Notes: a model not told the origin generated them from the letters alone. A stretch of 64,000 nt of DNA from Yersinia nurmii (GCF_001112925.1 NZ_CPYD01000007.1:62001-126000), one strand, 5' to 3'. Positions 9,246-22,140 are shown, numbered from the stretch's first letter. Program-made: numbers and translations.

Positions 9246-11009
9246 TCAATAACCTATGGCCGCACCTGCCGGACGCCGAACGTCGTTGGCACCGTAGAGA
9301 TAACCTTCCCGAACTTTGCCTGAAACCGCAGAGTCATTACCTGAATTAGCTGGCGACACGCCCTCTACGTTCGGTAAGCCCACCAGAATCAACTCGGCGG
9401 CTCCCCACGGGCTTTGTTCAACCATTTTATAGCCCATTTCCTTCAGGATTTTCAGGCTGTCGGCAGACACACCGCGTTGCTCGTAATACACCTCATCCGG
9501 TAACCATTGGTGATGAATGCGTGGCGCATCAACCGCTTCCTGCGGAGCCATACCGTGATCGATAATATTTAGCGCAGTTTGTAGTGTGATAGTAATGATA
9601 CGCGAACCGCCGGGTGAACCCAGAACCATATAGGTCTTACCGTCTTTAGTCACTAACGTCGGGCTCATAGATGATAGTGGGCGCTTACCGGGGGCAATGG
9701 CGTTGGTCGCTCCCTGAACCAGTCCATACAGGTTTTGTTCGCCGACTTTGACGGTAAAGTCATCCATTTCATCATTGAGGAAGAAACCGGTACCCGGTGC
9801 GATGACGACTGCGCCAAAGCGGCCGTTCACGGTGTAAGTGGTTGAAACGGCGTTACCTTCATGATCGACTATCGAATAGTGAGTGGTTTCCGGTTTTTCG
9901 TGAGGTTGTTTACCGGGCTGAACATTTTCTGACGGCGTGGCTTTTCCCTGCACGATTTGTTTACGAATCTCATCGGCGTAGCTTTTACTGAGCAGGCGAT
10001 CGATAGGATTTTTAACAAATTCAGGATCGCCGAGGAAGGTGTTGCGGTCCATGTAGGCGTGGCGCATGGCTTCTGTCAGCGTATGAATATAGGCCGCTGA
10101 GTTAAAGCCCATGCTTTTCACATCGTAACCTTCGAGAATATTCAGCGTTTCGCACAGGGTTACGCCGCCAGAGCTAGGAGGCGGGGCAGAAACAAATTTA
10201 TAGCCACGATAGCTACAGGTAACAGGCGCGGTTTCGGTAATTTTATAGTTGGCAAAATCTGCCGCGGTCAGAATGCCACCGCCTTTTTTCGATGCTTCTT
10301 CCACTGCCTGCGGAATTTTCCCCTGGTAGAAAGCGTCAGGGCCTTTTTCTGCGATAGCTTCCAACGTATTGGCTAAATCGGTTTGAACCAGTCGATCTCC
10401 TGGTTCAAAGGGCGAACCGTCTTTACGCAGGAAAATACGAGCGGACTCAGGATCTTCACGAAAACGCTTGGTAGTGGTATCGAGAATGTCAGTATCAGCA
10501 CGCGTCAGGATAAAACCTTCACGCGCCAGACGAATCGCCGGTTCCATCACTTGCTTACGCGTTAATTTACCGTATTTCTTCTGTGCGCTGTCCATGCCCA
10601 ATACGGTTCCTGGAACGCCGGAGGCCAGATAGCCGTACAGACTGGCATCTTTAGTCACTTTACCGTCTTTATCCAGATACATATCGGCGCTGGCGGCGGC
10701 TGGAGCCATTTCACGGAAGTTGATAAAGGTGTCTGTACCATCGGCTAAATGAATGGTCATAAAGCCGCCGCCGCCGATATTCCCACAACAAGGATTCACT
10801 ACCGCCTGAGCGTAGCCCACGGCCACTGCCGAATCGACTGCATTACCGCCCATTTTCAGAATATCAACGCCAACCTGAGAAGCGAGATGCTGAGAGGAAA
10901 CAACCATGCCATTTTTAGCTTCCACTGCTGGCATAGAGGCTGCGTGTAAGTTACCGCTAACTAACAAGGCTACGACAGTCAAAGGTATCGTCCATTTTTT
11001 TAAAAGCAT
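9246..11009 (-). CDS. ggt: Periplasmic gamma-glutamyltranspeptidase
   Basis: GGT is a periplasmic N-terminal-nucleophile hydrolase that cleaves the gamma-glutamyl bond of glutathione and can transfer the glutamyl group. The 587-residue precursor has a Sec signal peptide (about residues 1-23, ending near LHA). Autocleavage should occur before Thr375 in PETTHYS, making Thr375 the N-terminal nucleophile of the small subunit, as in E. coli (TTHYS). Substrate-loop blocks SSMSPT and GSPGGSRI are present. The gene is transcribed toward the SDR gene and is not in the matching E. coli interval, where ggt lies elsewhere. Confidence 0.95.
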   Translation of the reverse strand: MLLKKWTIPLTVVALLVSGNLHAASMPAVEAKNGMVVSSQHLASQVGVDILKMGGNAVDSAVAVGYAQAVVNPCCGNIGGGGFMTIHLADGTDTFINFREMAPAAASADMYLDKDGKVTKDASLYGYLASGVPGTVLGMDSAQKKYGKLTRKQVMEPAIRLAREGFILTRADTDILDTTTKRFREDPESARIFLRKDGSPFEPGDRLVQTDLANTLEAIAEKGPDAFYQGKIPQAVEEASKKGGGILTAADFANYKITETAPVTCSYRGYKFVSAPPPSSGGVTLCETLNILEGYDVKSMGFNSAAYIHTLTEAMRHAYMDRNTFLGDPEFVKNPIDRLLSKSYADEIRKQIVQGKATPSENVQPGKQPHEKPETTHYSIVDHEGNAVSTTYTVNGRFGAVVIAPGTGFFLNDEMDDFTVKVGEQNLYGLVQGATNAIAPGKRPLSSMSPTLVTKDGKTYMVLGSPGGSRIITITLQTALNIIDHGMAPQEAVDAPRIHHQWLPDEVYYEQRGVSADSLKILKEMGYKMVEQSPWGAAELILVGLPNVEGVSPANSGNDSAVSGKVREGYLYGANDVRRPAGAAIGY

Positions 11010-11389
11010 ACTGACTCCTGTAATGAGGTATTTTTAATAAATCCCTGACATATCTAAAGGTTAAGTCCCTGGTATTGCCGAGTATTCACAACACCCTTTG
11101 TTGCAAACATCACGCCAATTATTTATTTAACAACAAATGATTTGTTTATTAACTAACAAGTTACAGATTAGTTCGGCGCGAACCGTTTTGCAGCTCGGAG
11201 AGGGGGACAAATAAAATGACGTAGAAAAAATGTCGATGGGATCACGTTGCACTAAAAAGGAGCGGTAACAAGAAAAGGAGAGAGAGACGGTACAGGGAAA
11301 GGTACGGGCGTAAAAAAACCAGTCAGCGTGAACTGACTGGTTGAGATTATTCGATTAATCAGGTCTAACCCAATTTTACTTCGGCTTAA
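11010..11389 (-). other. Intergenic region between the peroxiredoxin gene and ggt
   Basis: This 380-base gap holds the peroxiredoxin terminator (11312-11342) and should contain the ggt promoter. The stretch 11090-11170 is AT-rich with several TTTATTAA-like segments, but I could not assign a specific promoter. I see no gene in it. Confidence 0.4.
11312..11342 (-). terminator. Terminator of the peroxiredoxin gene
   Basis: A perfect 10-bp stem (11317-11326 with 11333-11342, loop of six) is followed on the - strand by a run of seven T residues (11318-11312). It ends transcription from the gene stopping at 11390. Confidence 0.92.
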
Positions 11390-11992
11390 TTACAGCTTAG
11401 AAGCGTTTTTAGACAGGTATTTTGCTACGCCGTCTGGAGACGCACCCATACCTTCTTGGCCTTTTTCCCACTGTGCAGGGCAAACATCACCGTGTTCTTC
11501 GTGGAATTGCAGCGCATCAACCATACGGATCATTTCGTCGATGTTACGGCCCAGCGGCAGGTCGTTAACTACTTGGTGACGAACAACGCCGTTTTTGTCG
11601 ATCAGGAATGAACCGCGCAGCGCTACGCCAGCATCTGGATGCTCGATACCGTAGGCTTTTTGGATTTCACGTTTGATATCAGCAACCATCGCGTATTTAA
11701 CTTCGCCGATGCCGCCATTTTCGATAGGGGTTTTACGCCATGCGTTGTGAACGAATTCTGAGTCAAAAGAAACACCAACAACTTCAACGCCGCGTTTCTG
11801 GAATTCTTCGTAACGGTGATCGAAAGCAATCAGCTCTGAAGGGCAAACGAAAGTAAAGTCCATTGGCCAGAAGAACAGGACGGCTGGTTTGCCGTTCAGG
11901 TGTTTTTTCAGGTTGAAGTTTTCAACGATTTCGCCGTTACCAAGTACAGCAGCCGCAGTAAAGTCAGGGGCTTGACGAGTTACCAGAACCAT
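11390..11992 (-). CDS. Typical 2-Cys peroxiredoxin (AhpC/TsaA family)
   Basis: This 200-residue thiol peroxidase reduces hydrogen peroxide and organic peroxides. The peroxidatic cysteine is Cys50 in FTFVCPSE and the resolving cysteine is Cys171 in DVCPAQW, so it acts as a homodimer with inter-subunit disulfides. It belongs to the Prx1/TsaA branch rather than the 187-residue E. coli AhpC type, and no ahpF lies nearby. A GGIG motif is present (residues 93-96) but the C-terminal YF motif linked to over-oxidation sensitivity in eukaryotic Prx1 is absent. A possible OxyR half-operator lies upstream at 12099-12113. Confidence 0.93.
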   Translation of the reverse strand: MVLVTRQAPDFTAAAVLGNGEIVENFNLKKHLNGKPAVLFFWPMDFTFVCPSELIAFDHRYEEFQKRGVEVVGVSFDSEFVHNAWRKTPIENGGIGEVKYAMVADIKREIQKAYGIEHPDAGVALRGSFLIDKNGVVRHQVVNDLPLGRNIDEMIRMVDALQFHEEHGDVCPAQWEKGQEGMGASPDGVAKYLSKNASKL

Positions 11993-12098
11993 AAATTACT
12001 CCTGTTAATAGGGATGGATTAACGAGTTGGGATAAAACATTCTTCACAGCATAGGGAGTTAGACACAATCAATAAAGGTCTATATACCAATCGCTGTG

Positions 12099-12113
12099 AT
12101 AGTTTTTGTCTAT
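12099..12113. promoter_or_regulatory. Possible OxyR half-operator before the peroxiredoxin gene
   Basis: ATAG-N7-CTAT is present exactly, which is one half of the four-part OxyR site. The neighbouring half expected seven bases further upstream is poorly matched. The element overlaps the -35 area of a possible - strand promoter with TATATA at 12081-12086, about 107 bases from the start codon. Confidence 0.35.
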
Positions 12114-12214
12114 CAATAACTTAATTTTATATCTTTTGTCTTGTTAAGATACCCACTTTGACATAAAGAGCAAGTGACTTAAATCAAATAAGCCACACCA
12201 GACTCATCGATAGG

Positions 12215-12796
12215 TTAAATCTGTTTATGCTGCGCTTTGTGCATCATTTGTGGGTAGAACTGCCAGAATACTTGCTCCAGCGGTTGATAATGTTGCTCAA
12301 TATCGTAAAACGAGCCAGCCAGTGCCGATAGTTTAGGGCGGCGATGCGCCATGCCTTGTAACACATTCGCGATAAAAGGCAGCTCGGCATAGCGTTCCAG
12401 CCAACGTTCGGGCCACAGATAGGCGTTCAGATTCTGGAAACGTTCAGGCGTATGCGGGAGCTGCGGAATGATTTGCTGCTGAGCCTGCAAAATAAACTCT
12501 GGCAGAGGGATGTCGGGAACCAATTCATCCCAGTGACGTGCCAGAAAATGATCCCACAGAACATCCAGCGTGATTGGCGCAACCCGGCGAAAATCGGGGC
12601 TAAAGTAGACTCGCGCCTGCTTAACCTGCGGTAGCGTGTCAGTCATCACATCGACACGGCGATGCATCATGATGCCAGCCACAACCTCTTGGCTATAATC
12701 ATGCTGTGGGTTGCCGCGAACGAAGTCGGCCATCAGATTGCCCAGTAGCGAGCTGTCGGACAAACTGGCTAAATGAAGGTGAGCTAGAAAATTCAT
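12215..12796 (-). CDS. acpH: Acyl carrier protein phosphodiesterase AcpH
   Basis: AcpH removes the 4'-phosphopantetheine group from holo-ACP in the cytoplasm. The 193-residue product equals E. coli AcpH in length, starting [10 protein letters not shown]. The HD-like metal-binding pattern is visible in [14 protein letters not shown] and the HRR...D segment near residue 45. The frame extends upstream to a TTG at 12814, but the ATG at 12796 matches the family. It is divergent from queA, as in E. coli. Confidence 0.95.
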   Translation of the reverse strand: MNFLAHLHLASLSDSSLLGNLMADFVRGNPQHDYSQEVVAGIMMHRRVDVMTDTLPQVKQARVYFSPDFRRVAPITLDVLWDHFLARHWDELVPDIPLPEFILQAQQQIIPQLPHTPERFQNLNAYLWPERWLERYAELPFIANVLQGMAHRRPKLSALAGSFYDIEQHYQPLEQVFWQFYPQMMHKAQHKQI

Positions 12797-12902
12797 CCGC
12801 AGAGTATAATCCAAATAGCAGGTTATCTTGCTTAATTCTTGCAGCCAACCCTTGTCGGCTCTAGACTAGGCCGCTTGTTTTTGTCGTCTAAAGTGGAAAA
12901 CC

Positions 12903-15169
<2,267 letters not shown>

Positions 15170-15280
15170 TTTAGAAATTATTAACTTGTAATTATAGATT
15201 GAACGGTTAGGATTTTGCGGTTACTAATTTTAACACACTGATGTCACACTACTGATATTGATAACAATGAGGGAATTTTA

Positions 15281-15613
15281 ATGAGTCTTTTCATTTCTGA
15301 TGCTGTCGCATCTGCAGGGGCTCCGGCTCAAGGAAGCCCGTACTCCCTAGTAATTATGCTGGTGGTTTTTGGTCTGATCTTCTACTTCATGATCCTGCGC
15401 CCACAGCAAAAACGTTCGAAAGAACATAAAAAACTGATGGACTCTATCGGTAAGGGTGATGAAGTTTTGACCACTGGCGGTTTGATCGGTCGTGTTACTA
15501 AAGTTGCGGAAACTGGTTATATCGTTATCGCACTGAATGACACCACTGAAGTAATGATCAAGCGTGACTTCGTGGCTGCCGTTTTGCCGAAAGGTACAAT
15601 GAAGGCTCTGTAA
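15281..15613 (+). CDS. yajC: Sec translocase accessory subunit YajC
   Basis: YajC is a small inner-membrane protein that associates with SecDF. The 110 residues match the E. coli length, with one membrane segment at about 19-40 (ending FYFMILRPQQKRSKEHKK) and a cytoplasmic beta-rich tail. AGGGA upstream supports the ATG. It begins the yajC-secD-secF unit. Confidence 0.97.
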   Translation: MSLFISDAVASAGAPAQGSPYSLVIMLVVFGLIFYFMILRPQQKRSKEHKKLMDSIGKGDEVLTTGGLIGRVTKVAETGYIVIALNDTTEVMIKRDFVAAVLPKGTMKAL

Positions 15614-15640
15614 TTTTCGATTTTCCCTAAGGGAACTACC

Positions 15641-17488
15641 GTGTTGAACCGTTATCCTTTGTGGAAGTATGTCATGCTGATCGTCGTGATTCTCGTCGGT
15701 CTACTGTATGCGCTTCCCAACCTTTATGGTGAGGATCCGGCTGTTCAAATCACTGGCGCGCGAGGCATCGCCGCCAGTGAAACAACGCTGGACCAAGTCC
15801 GTACTGTCTTGGAAAAAGACAACATAGCGAGCAAGTCTATTGCCCTGGAAAACGGTGCAATTCTGGCTCGCTTTAAAGATCCTGATGTTCAGCTGCGTGC
15901 CCGTGAGGCATTAATGACAGCGCTGGGCGACAAATACGTGATTGCGCTGAACTTAGCACCGGCAACACCGAGCTGGCTTGCCAGACTGGGCGCTGAGCCG
16001 ATGAAGCTGGGCCTTGACCTGCGTGGCGGTGTGCACTTCCTGATGGAAGTGGATATGGACACGGCGTTAGGTAAGCTGCAAGAGCAGACAATGGATACCC
16101 TGCGCAGCGATTTGCGTGAAAAAGGTATTCCTTACGCTGCGGTGCGTAAACTCGATAATTACGGCGTTGAAGTACGTTTCCGCGACGACAAAGCCCGCGA
16201 TGAAGCCATTAACTATCTTTCTTCCCGTCACCGTGATTTAGTCATTAACTCTAACGGCAGCAATACATTAAAAGCCGTGATGAGTGACGACCGCCTGCGC
16301 GAAGCTCGGGAATATGCTGTTCAGCAAAACATTACGATTCTGCGTAACCGTGTTAACCAATTAGGTGTAGCTGAGCCATTGGTTCAGCGTCAGGGGGCCG
16401 ATCGTATTGTGGTTGAATTGCCGGGGATTCAGGATACTGCCCGTGCCAAAGAGATTCTTGGTGCCACGGCAACGCTGGAATTCCGTCTGGTTAATACCAA
16501 CGTTGATGGTTCTGTTGCCGCCTCTGGCCGTGTGCCGGGTGATTCAGAAGTGAAAAATACCCGTGAAGGACGCCCGGTTGTATTGTACAAACGCGTTATC
16601 CTGACCGGCGACCATATCACTGACTCTACTTCCAGTACCGACGAATACAATCAGGCTCAGGTGAATATTTCACTGGATAGCGCTGGTGGTTCTACCATGT
16701 CCAATTTCACCAAAGACAACATCGGCAAGCCGATGGCAACTTTGTTTGTGGAATATAAAGACAGCGGTAAGAAAGATGCCAACGGTCGCGCCATTCTGGT
16801 TAAACAAGAAGAAGTTATCAACGTCGCGACCATTCAGTCTCGCCTAGGTAACAGCTTCCGTATTACCGGTATTGATAACCCGAACGAAGCGCGCCAACTG
16901 TCTCTGTTGCTGCGTGCCGGTGCCTTGATTGCGCCAATCCAGATTGTGGAAGAGCGTACTATCGGCCCAACGTTGGGTTCACAAAACATTGCTCAGGGGC
17001 TGGAAGCTTGCCTGTGGGGTCTGGCGGTATCTATCCTGTTCATGGTGGTTTACTACCGTAAATTTGGTGTGATTGCCAGTACTGCGCTGCTAGCCAACCT
17101 AGTGTTAATCGTCGGTGTGATGTCTCTGCTACCGGGGGCGACATTAACCATGCCGGGGATTGCCGGGATCGTGTTAACCCTTGCCGTTGCGGTTGATGCT
17201 AACGTACTGATTAACGAGCGTATTAAAGAAGAGTTTAAAAACGGGCGGTCGATTCAGCAGGCGATACACGAAGGGTACAAAGGTGCTTTCTCCAGTATCA
17301 TCGATGCGAACGTCACGACGTTGATTACAGCGATTATTTTGTATGCTGTGGGTACCGGTTCGATTAAAGGCTTTGCTATTACGACAGCAATCGGCGTTAT
17401 TACGTCAATGTTCACCGCAATAGTGGGTACTCGTGCCATCGTCAACCTGCTTTACGGCGGCAAGCGCGTTAACAAGCTGTCTATTTAA
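15641..17488 (+). CDS. secD: Protein translocase subunit SecD
   Basis: SecD is an RND-type inner-membrane protein that uses the proton gradient to help pull proteins out of the SecYEG channel. The 615 residues equal E. coli SecD. The conserved [11 protein letters not shown] motif after the first periplasmic segment and the membrane motif [15 protein letters not shown], with the proton-relay Asp, are present. It starts at GTG 15641, and the second codon is TTG. The next gene, secF, begins 10 bases after the stop. Confidence 0.97.
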   Translation: MLNRYPLWKYVMLIVVILVGLLYALPNLYGEDPAVQITGARGIAASETTLDQVRTVLEKDNIASKSIALENGAILARFKDPDVQLRAREALMTALGDKYVIALNLAPATPSWLARLGAEPMKLGLDLRGGVHFLMEVDMDTALGKLQEQTMDTLRSDLREKGIPYAAVRKLDNYGVEVRFRDDKARDEAINYLSSRHRDLVINSNGSNTLKAVMSDDRLREAREYAVQQNITILRNRVNQLGVAEPLVQRQGADRIVVELPGIQDTARAKEILGATATLEFRLVNTNVDGSVAASGRVPGDSEVKNTREGRPVVLYKRVILTGDHITDSTSSTDEYNQAQVNISLDSAGGSTMSNFTKDNIGKPMATLFVEYKDSGKKDANGRAILVKQEEVINVATIQSRLGNSFRITGIDNPNEARQLSLLLRAGALIAPIQIVEERTIGPTLGSQNIAQGLEACLWGLAVSILFMVVYYRKFGVIASTALLANLVLIVGVMSLLPGATLTMPGIAGIVLTLAVAVDANVLINERIKEEFKNGRSIQQAIHEGYKGAFSSIIDANVTTLITAIILYAVGTGSIKGFAITTAIGVITSMFTAIVGTRAIVNLLYGGKRVNKLSI

Positions 17489-17498
17489 GGAGTACGTT

Positions 17499-18467
17499 GT
17501 GGCACAGGATTATACTGTTGAGCAACTGAACTATGGCCGTAAAGTCTATGACTTTATGCGCTGGGACAACGTGGCCTTTGGCATTTCGTTGTTGCTGTTA
17601 GTGGCCTCCATTGCGGTTATTTCTGTTAAGGGGTTTAACTGGGGATTGGATTTCACCGGTGGTACGGTGATTGAAATCAACCTGGAAAAACCAGCAGATC
17701 TTGACCAAATGCGTGACACTTTGGAAAAAGCGGGCTTTGAGTCGCCAATTCTGCAGAACTTTGGTAGTACCCGTGATGTGATGGTGCGTATGCCGCCAGC
17801 GACTGGTACTGCGGGTCAGGAATTAGGTAATCGTGTTATTTCGGTTATCAATGAATCTGTTGATAAGAATGCAACGGTAAAACGTATCGAATTCGTCGGA
17901 CCCAGCGTGGGCAGTGATTTAGCTCAGGCTGGTGGGATGGCGCTTCTGGTGGCTTTGCTGTCTATTCTGGTTTACGTCGGCTTCCGTTTTGAATGGCGAC
18001 TGGCGCTGGGGGCGGTTATCGCTCTGGCTCATGACGTGGTCATCACCATGGGGATTCTGTCGTTGTTCCAGATAGAGATTGATCTGACCATCATCGCTTC
18101 ATTGATGTCGGTTATTGGTTACTCACTGAATGATAGCATCGTGGTATCGGACCGTATTCGTGAGAACTTCCGTAAGATTCGTCGCGGAACGCCTTACGAA
18201 ATCATGAACGTGTCCCTGACCCAGACGTTGAGCCGTACCATTATGACCTCGGCAACTACCCTGATGGTGGTATTAATGCTGTTCATCTTCGGTGGTGCGA
18301 TGCTGCAAGGCTTCTCGCTGACCATGTTGATCGGTGTATCTATCGGTACAGTTTCATCCATTTATGTCGCCTCTGCATTGGCGCTGAAATTAGGTATGAA
18401 ACGCGAGCATATGCTACAGCAGAAAGTTGAGAAAGAAGGGGCTGACCAGCCTTCTATTCTTCCTTAA
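17499..18467 (+). CDS. secF: Protein translocase subunit SecF
   Basis: SecF pairs with SecD in the inner membrane. The product is 322 residues (E. coli 323), with [12 protein letters not shown] near the N-terminus and the membrane motif [17 protein letters not shown]. The start is GTG 17499, with AAGGAG (17487-17492) upstream; the frame extends back into secD but the GTG gives the E. coli N-terminus ([10 protein letters not shown]). A strong terminator at 18511-18555 ends the yajC-secDF unit. Confidence 0.97.
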   Translation: MAQDYTVEQLNYGRKVYDFMRWDNVAFGISLLLLVASIAVISVKGFNWGLDFTGGTVIEINLEKPADLDQMRDTLEKAGFESPILQNFGSTRDVMVRMPPATGTAGQELGNRVISVINESVDKNATVKRIEFVGPSVGSDLAQAGGMALLVALLSILVYVGFRFEWRLALGAVIALAHDVVITMGILSLFQIEIDLTIIASLMSVIGYSLNDSIVVSDRIRENFRKIRRGTPYEIMNVSLTQTLSRTIMTSATTLMVVLMLFIFGGAMLQGFSLTMLIGVSIGTVSSIYVASALALKLGMKREHMLQQKVEKEGADQPSILP

Positions 18468-18510
18468 CCAAGGCGTTAGAGTTAATTTTTGGGTTAACTC
18501 AGGCGTAATA

Positions 18511-18555
18511 AAAAGCCCCGAATTGTGGACGACAGTCCAAAATATCGGGGCTTTT
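18511..18555 (+). terminator. Terminator of yajC-secDF
   Basis: An 11-bp outer stem (18511-18521 with 18545-18555) encloses a second small hairpin (18526-18530 with 18535-18539), and a T-run lies in the descending arm and after it. A further inverted repeat, GAGTTAA/TTAACTC (18479-18500), lies just before. Nothing else is seen in 18557-18692. Confidence 0.88.
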
Positions 18556-18692
18556 TGCTTTTAAACCGCAGCACAATGCAGCTAGCTAAAGACGGTAGCG
18601 CTCATTTCTTGCATCCGGAATTGGTGAGGCTGGCCAGATTGAAGCTGAGTGGGGGTGGGTCTGAGCACTGGCGTTTTAGTAGCTAGAAACAT

Positions 18693-19277
18693 TTATTGGG
18701 CAGGAAGTAAAGATTCGCTTACGGCGTCCCTTTCGGCATCAGCGGTGTTAACCACCTGATGAAAACGGATAAACCCCAGCTGTTCCGGTGTGAGACCGCT
18801 CAGACGCAACTCAATGGTGTGCTCGGTTTTTGGCAACAGAGAAGCACGAATAGCAACGGGCTGTGACAAAACGTCCGCAGTTAATGGCTGGCCTGTCGTT
18901 GGATCCAATTGTCCCCACTCAACGTTGGCACTCATCGCTGGGAGCGGTTTGTCCGTCAGGCTACGGATATGCAGCAATGCCTGAGAGCCATTCGCTTCAC
19001 TGGAGATATCGGTCAGTGAAACCCCAAGTTTGCCAACGCTGCTGTTCAACACGGCAGGCGTATTGGCGGCAGGCAGTAGGTAAACGCCGTTAAGCGAGCG
19101 GCGGTTCAGTGTGTTCTGCTGCTCTGCGGCTAATGCTTGATTGGTCAAGGTTTGCAGTTTTTGGCTTAGCTGGCCAACCTGATTTTTCAGCGCGGGAATC
19201 TCTGGATCCTGCGCACAACCGGCCAGCATTATCACCGTGGCCAATAAACAAATTCGAGGATAACTGGTTGTCATCAT
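18693..19277 (-). CDS. yajI: Predicted outer-membrane lipoprotein YajI (DUF3251)
   Basis: This is a 194-residue lipoprotein of unknown function. The signal peptide ends in a lipobox, MLAGC, with Cys21 as the lipidated residue and Ala at +2, which favours the outer membrane. A heptad-like stretch rich in Gln and Leu follows (about residues 30-58), then a C-terminal DUF3251 domain. Position next to nrdR and the CAQ-x2-EIP start of the mature protein match E. coli YajI. The ATG at 19277 has AAGGA seven bases upstream; a longer frame to 19337 would bury the signal peptide. Confidence 0.85.
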   Translation of the reverse strand: MMTTSYPRICLLATVIMLAGCAQDPEIPALKNQVGQLSQKLQTLTNQALAAEQQNTLNRRSLNGVYLLPAANTPAVLNSSVGKLGVSLTDISSEANGSQALLHIRSLTDKPLPAMSANVEWGQLDPTTGQPLTADVLSQPVAIRASLLPKTEHTIELRLSGLTPEQLGFIRFHQVVNTADAERDAVSESLLPAQ

Positions 19278-19472
19278 AATGATTTCCTTTTCAGCATATC
19301 TTCCATCTAGCTTAGCCCCGATAAATGGGAAAGTCATTGCTAGGTCGAGCTCTTACACATAATTTCACCAATAACTGAGCAACGCTACGCAACAAATGGG
19401 CTTGAGCCTTTGTTGTCGTCGCACTTCGCGGTAAACTGTAGGCAAATTTGGGGACAATTATCAGGAACTGCT

Positions 19473-19922
19473 ATGCATTGCCCATTTTGTGCCGCCGTTG
19501 ATACCAAAGTGATTGACTCCCGTCTGGTGGGGGATGGCTCACAGGTTCGCCGTCGCCGCCAGTGTCTGGACTGTAATGAGCGCTTTACCACTTTTGAGGT
19601 CGCTGAGTTGGTCTTGCCTCGCGTGATCAAAAGTGATGATGTTCGCGAACCTTTCAACGAAGATAAGCTGCGACGCGGGATGCTGAAAGCGTTGGAAAAA
19701 CGCCCCGTTAGCTCGGATGACGTTGAAATGGCCATTAGCCATATTAAATCCCAGCTGCGCGCCACTGGCGAACGGGAAGTGCCAACCAAAATGGTGGGTA
19801 ATCTGGTCATGGAAGCGTTGAAAAAACTGGATAAAGTCGCCTATATCCGCTTCGCATCGGTTTATCGTAGCTTTGAAGATATTCGTGAGTTTGGCGAAGA
19901 AATTGCCAGATTGCAGGACTGA
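19473..19922 (+). CDS. nrdR: Transcriptional repressor NrdR
   Basis: NrdR represses ribonucleotide reductase operons by sensing dATP/ATP. The 149 residues equal the E. coli length. The zinc ribbon has Cys3 and Cys6 (MHCPFC) and Cys31 and Cys34 (CLDC), followed by an ATP-cone domain (about 49-139). The ATG at 19473 is the E. coli start; the frame runs further up but is not needed. It leads the nrdR-ribD-ribH-nusB-thiL-pgpA run. Confidence 0.97.
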   Translation: MHCPFCAAVDTKVIDSRLVGDGSQVRRRRQCLDCNERFTTFEVAELVLPRVIKSDDVREPFNEDKLRRGMLKALEKRPVSSDDVEMAISHIKSQLRATGEREVPTKMVGNLVMEALKKLDKVAYIRFASVYRSFEDIREFGEEIARLQD

Positions 19923-19966
19923 TTCTTTCAGAGTGAGTGTTCTTTCCGTAGAATTTAAGGATTAGC

Positions 19967-21076
19967 ATGCATTCCGACCAGATTTATATGGCCCGAGCTT
20001 TTGAACTGGCGCGTTTAGGGCGATTTACGACTTCGCCAAACCCTAACGTTGGCTGTGTGATCGTTCGGGATGGTCAGATCGTCGGAGAAGGCTACCATTT
20101 ACGTGCCGGTGAGCCTCATGCGGAAGTACATGCGTTACGCATGGCAGGAGACGCAGCTAAAGGGGCTACCGCTTATGTTACGCTAGAACCTTGCAGCCAT
20201 CACGGGCGCACACCGCCCTGTGCTGATGCGCTAATTGCTGCGGGGATTCGGCGGGTTGTTACCGCGATGCAAGATCCGAATCCTCAGGTCGCAGGGCGCG
20301 GACTGTATAGACTCAAGCAGGCTGGTATCGAAGTCGTGGATGGGGTGATGCTGGTCGAAGCCGAGGCGGTTAACCTCGGTTTCCTGAAGCGCATGCGTAC
20401 CGGACTTCCTTATGTTCAGTTGAAAATGGGCGCATCGCTGGACGGTAAAACCGCTATGGCATCTGGGGAAAGCCAGTGGATTACTTCGCCACAGGCCAGA
20501 CAAGACGTTCAGCGTTTTCGAGCCCAAAGTTCGGCGATTCTTAGCACCAGCGCTACGGTGCTGGCTGACGATCCTTCATTGACCGTACGTTGGTCAGAGC
20601 TGGATACAGAAACCCAACGAGTTTACCCGCAATCGGCGCTACGACAGCCAACTCGTATTATTTTGGATAGCCAGAATCGTGTTGCTCCAACTCATCAGGT
20701 AGTGCAGCAGGAGGGCAACTGCTGGCTGGCAAGAGTCAAGGCCGATCAGCAGTCGTGGCCGGATAGCGTCGAACAGGTATTGCTCCCGCGTCACGGTAAC
20801 GGCATCGACTTGGTCTTGCTGATGATGCAGCTTGGTAAACGCCAAATTAACTCAGTATGGGTGGAAGCCGGGCCACAGCTGGCCGGTGCATTATTGCAGG
20901 CTGGCTTGGTCGATGAACTGATCCTCTATGTCGCGCCTAAATTACTCGGTGATAGCGCCCGCGGTTTATGCCATTTACCCGGAATGGAGCGACTTTCCCA
21001 AGCCCCCGAATTCAGCTTTAGTGAAGTACGGCAGATAGGCCCTGATTTACGGTTACGCTTAAAACCGAAGTATTAA
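19967..21076 (+). CDS. ribD: Bifunctional riboflavin deaminase/reductase RibD
   Basis: RibD deaminates and then reduces the pyrimidine intermediate of riboflavin synthesis. The product is 369 residues (E. coli 367). The N-terminal deaminase has the zinc site His51-Ala-Glu53 and Cys76/Cys85 in PCSHHGRTPPC. The C-terminal half (from about 147) is the NADPH-dependent reductase (KMGASLDGKTA). It lies 44 bases after nrdR. No FMN riboswitch is visible here. Confidence 0.97.
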   Translation: MHSDQIYMARAFELARLGRFTTSPNPNVGCVIVRDGQIVGEGYHLRAGEPHAEVHALRMAGDAAKGATAYVTLEPCSHHGRTPPCADALIAAGIRRVVTAMQDPNPQVAGRGLYRLKQAGIEVVDGVMLVEAEAVNLGFLKRMRTGLPYVQLKMGASLDGKTAMASGESQWITSPQARQDVQRFRAQSSAILSTSATVLADDPSLTVRWSELDTETQRVYPQSALRQPTRIILDSQNRVAPTHQVVQQEGNCWLARVKADQQSWPDSVEQVLLPRHGNGIDLVLLMMQLGKRQINSVWVEAGPQLAGALLQAGLVDELILYVAPKLLGDSARGLCHLPGMERLSQAPEFSFSEVRQIGPDLRLRLKPKY

Positions 21077-21211
21077 TCCCAATTTATGGCAGGAGATTTC
21101 CCTGCCGGTGGCCGTCTTGTCGGGCGTTTTACAAATGCGCAGGCGCAGGCAGCGAAAGAATATGATAGAATCCGCCCCCCTGCGGGGTATGAACCGATAT
21201 TGAGGAAAGCT

Positions 21212-21682
21212 ATGAACGTTATCGAAGGTGTTGTTGCTACTCCTACTGCCCGCGTGGCGATTGCGATTGCGCGTTTTAACAACTTTATCAATGACAGTCT
21301 GCTGGAAGGTGCAATTGATGCCCTGAAGCGCATTGGTCAGGTCTCCGACGACAACATTACCGTTGTTTGGGTACCGGGTGCCTATGAGTTGCCGTTGACT
21401 GTTAATGTGTTGGCAAAAACCAATCGTTATGACGCGGTTATCGCTCTGGGTACTGTGATCCGTGGGGGCACTGCGCACTTTGAGTTTGTTGCTGGTGAAG
21501 CAAGTTCTGGCTTGGCAAGCGTTGCCATGAACAGCGATATCCCTGTGGCTTTCGGTGTTTTAACCACTGAGAGCATTGAGCAGGCTATTGAGCGCGCTGG
21601 TACTAAAGCGGGTAATAAGGGTGCAGAAGCTGCCCTGACCGCACTTGAAATGATTAATGTAATCAAAGCTATTAAAGGCTGA
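21212..21682 (+). CDS. ribH: 6,7-dimethyl-8-ribityllumazine synthase
   Basis: Lumazine synthase makes the immediate precursor of riboflavin and forms a 60-subunit shell in enterics. The ATG at 21212 gives 156 residues, equal to E. coli, starting [11 protein letters not shown]; the frame extends to 21086 but that part is not conserved. The motifs VPGAYELPL and [12 protein letters not shown], with the catalytic His, are present. GAGG lies before the start. The 135-base gap after ribD contains TATGAT near 21160, a possible extra promoter. Confidence 0.97.
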   Translation: MNVIEGVVATPTARVAIAIARFNNFINDSLLEGAIDALKRIGQVSDDNITVVWVPGAYELPLTVNVLAKTNRYDAVIALGTVIRGGTAHFEFVAGEASSGLASVAMNSDIPVAFGVLTTESIEQAIERAGTKAGNKGAEAALTALEMINVIKAIKG

Positions 21683-21707
21683 ATTTAGTTAAGTTAAGGG
21701 GAATTCT

Positions 21708-22124
21708 GTGAAACCTGCTGCTCGTCGCCGCGCTCGTGAGTGCGCTGTTCAAGCGATCTACTCATGGCAGTTGTCTAAAAACGACATCGCTGATGTTGAA
21801 TTACAGTTCCTGTCGGAGCAGGATGTCAAAGATGTAGACATCTCCTATTTTCGCGAGTTGCTGTCCGGCGTTGCGGTTAATGTAACTGCGCTGGATGCTG
21901 CAATGGCGCCGTATCTGTCACGCCAACTCGAAGAATTAGGTCAGGTTGAAAAAGCGATTCTGCGTCTTGCAATTTTTGAACTGAGCAAACGTGATGATGT
22001 CCCTTATAAAGTGGCAATCAATGAAGCGATCGAACTGGCCAAAATTTTCGGCGCTGAAGATAGCCATAAATTCGTTAACGGCGTGCTGGACAAAGTTGCT
22101 CCAGTCGTGCGTAAACGAAAGTAA
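21708..22124 (+). CDS. nusB: Transcription antitermination protein NusB
   Basis: NusB binds boxA RNA with NusE (S10) for rRNA antitermination. The product is 138 residues (E. coli 139), all-helical, beginning [20 protein letters not shown]. It starts at GTG 21708 with AAGGGG upstream. It sits between ribH and thiL as in E. coli, and a long palindrome follows its stop. Confidence 0.97.
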   Translation: MKPAARRRARECAVQAIYSWQLSKNDIADVELQFLSEQDVKDVDISYFRELLSGVAVNVTALDAAMAPYLSRQLEELGQVEKAILRLAIFELSKRDDVPYKVAINEAIELAKIFGAEDSHKFVNGVLDKVAPVVRKRK

Positions 22125-22140
22125 TCGCATTACATCAACG

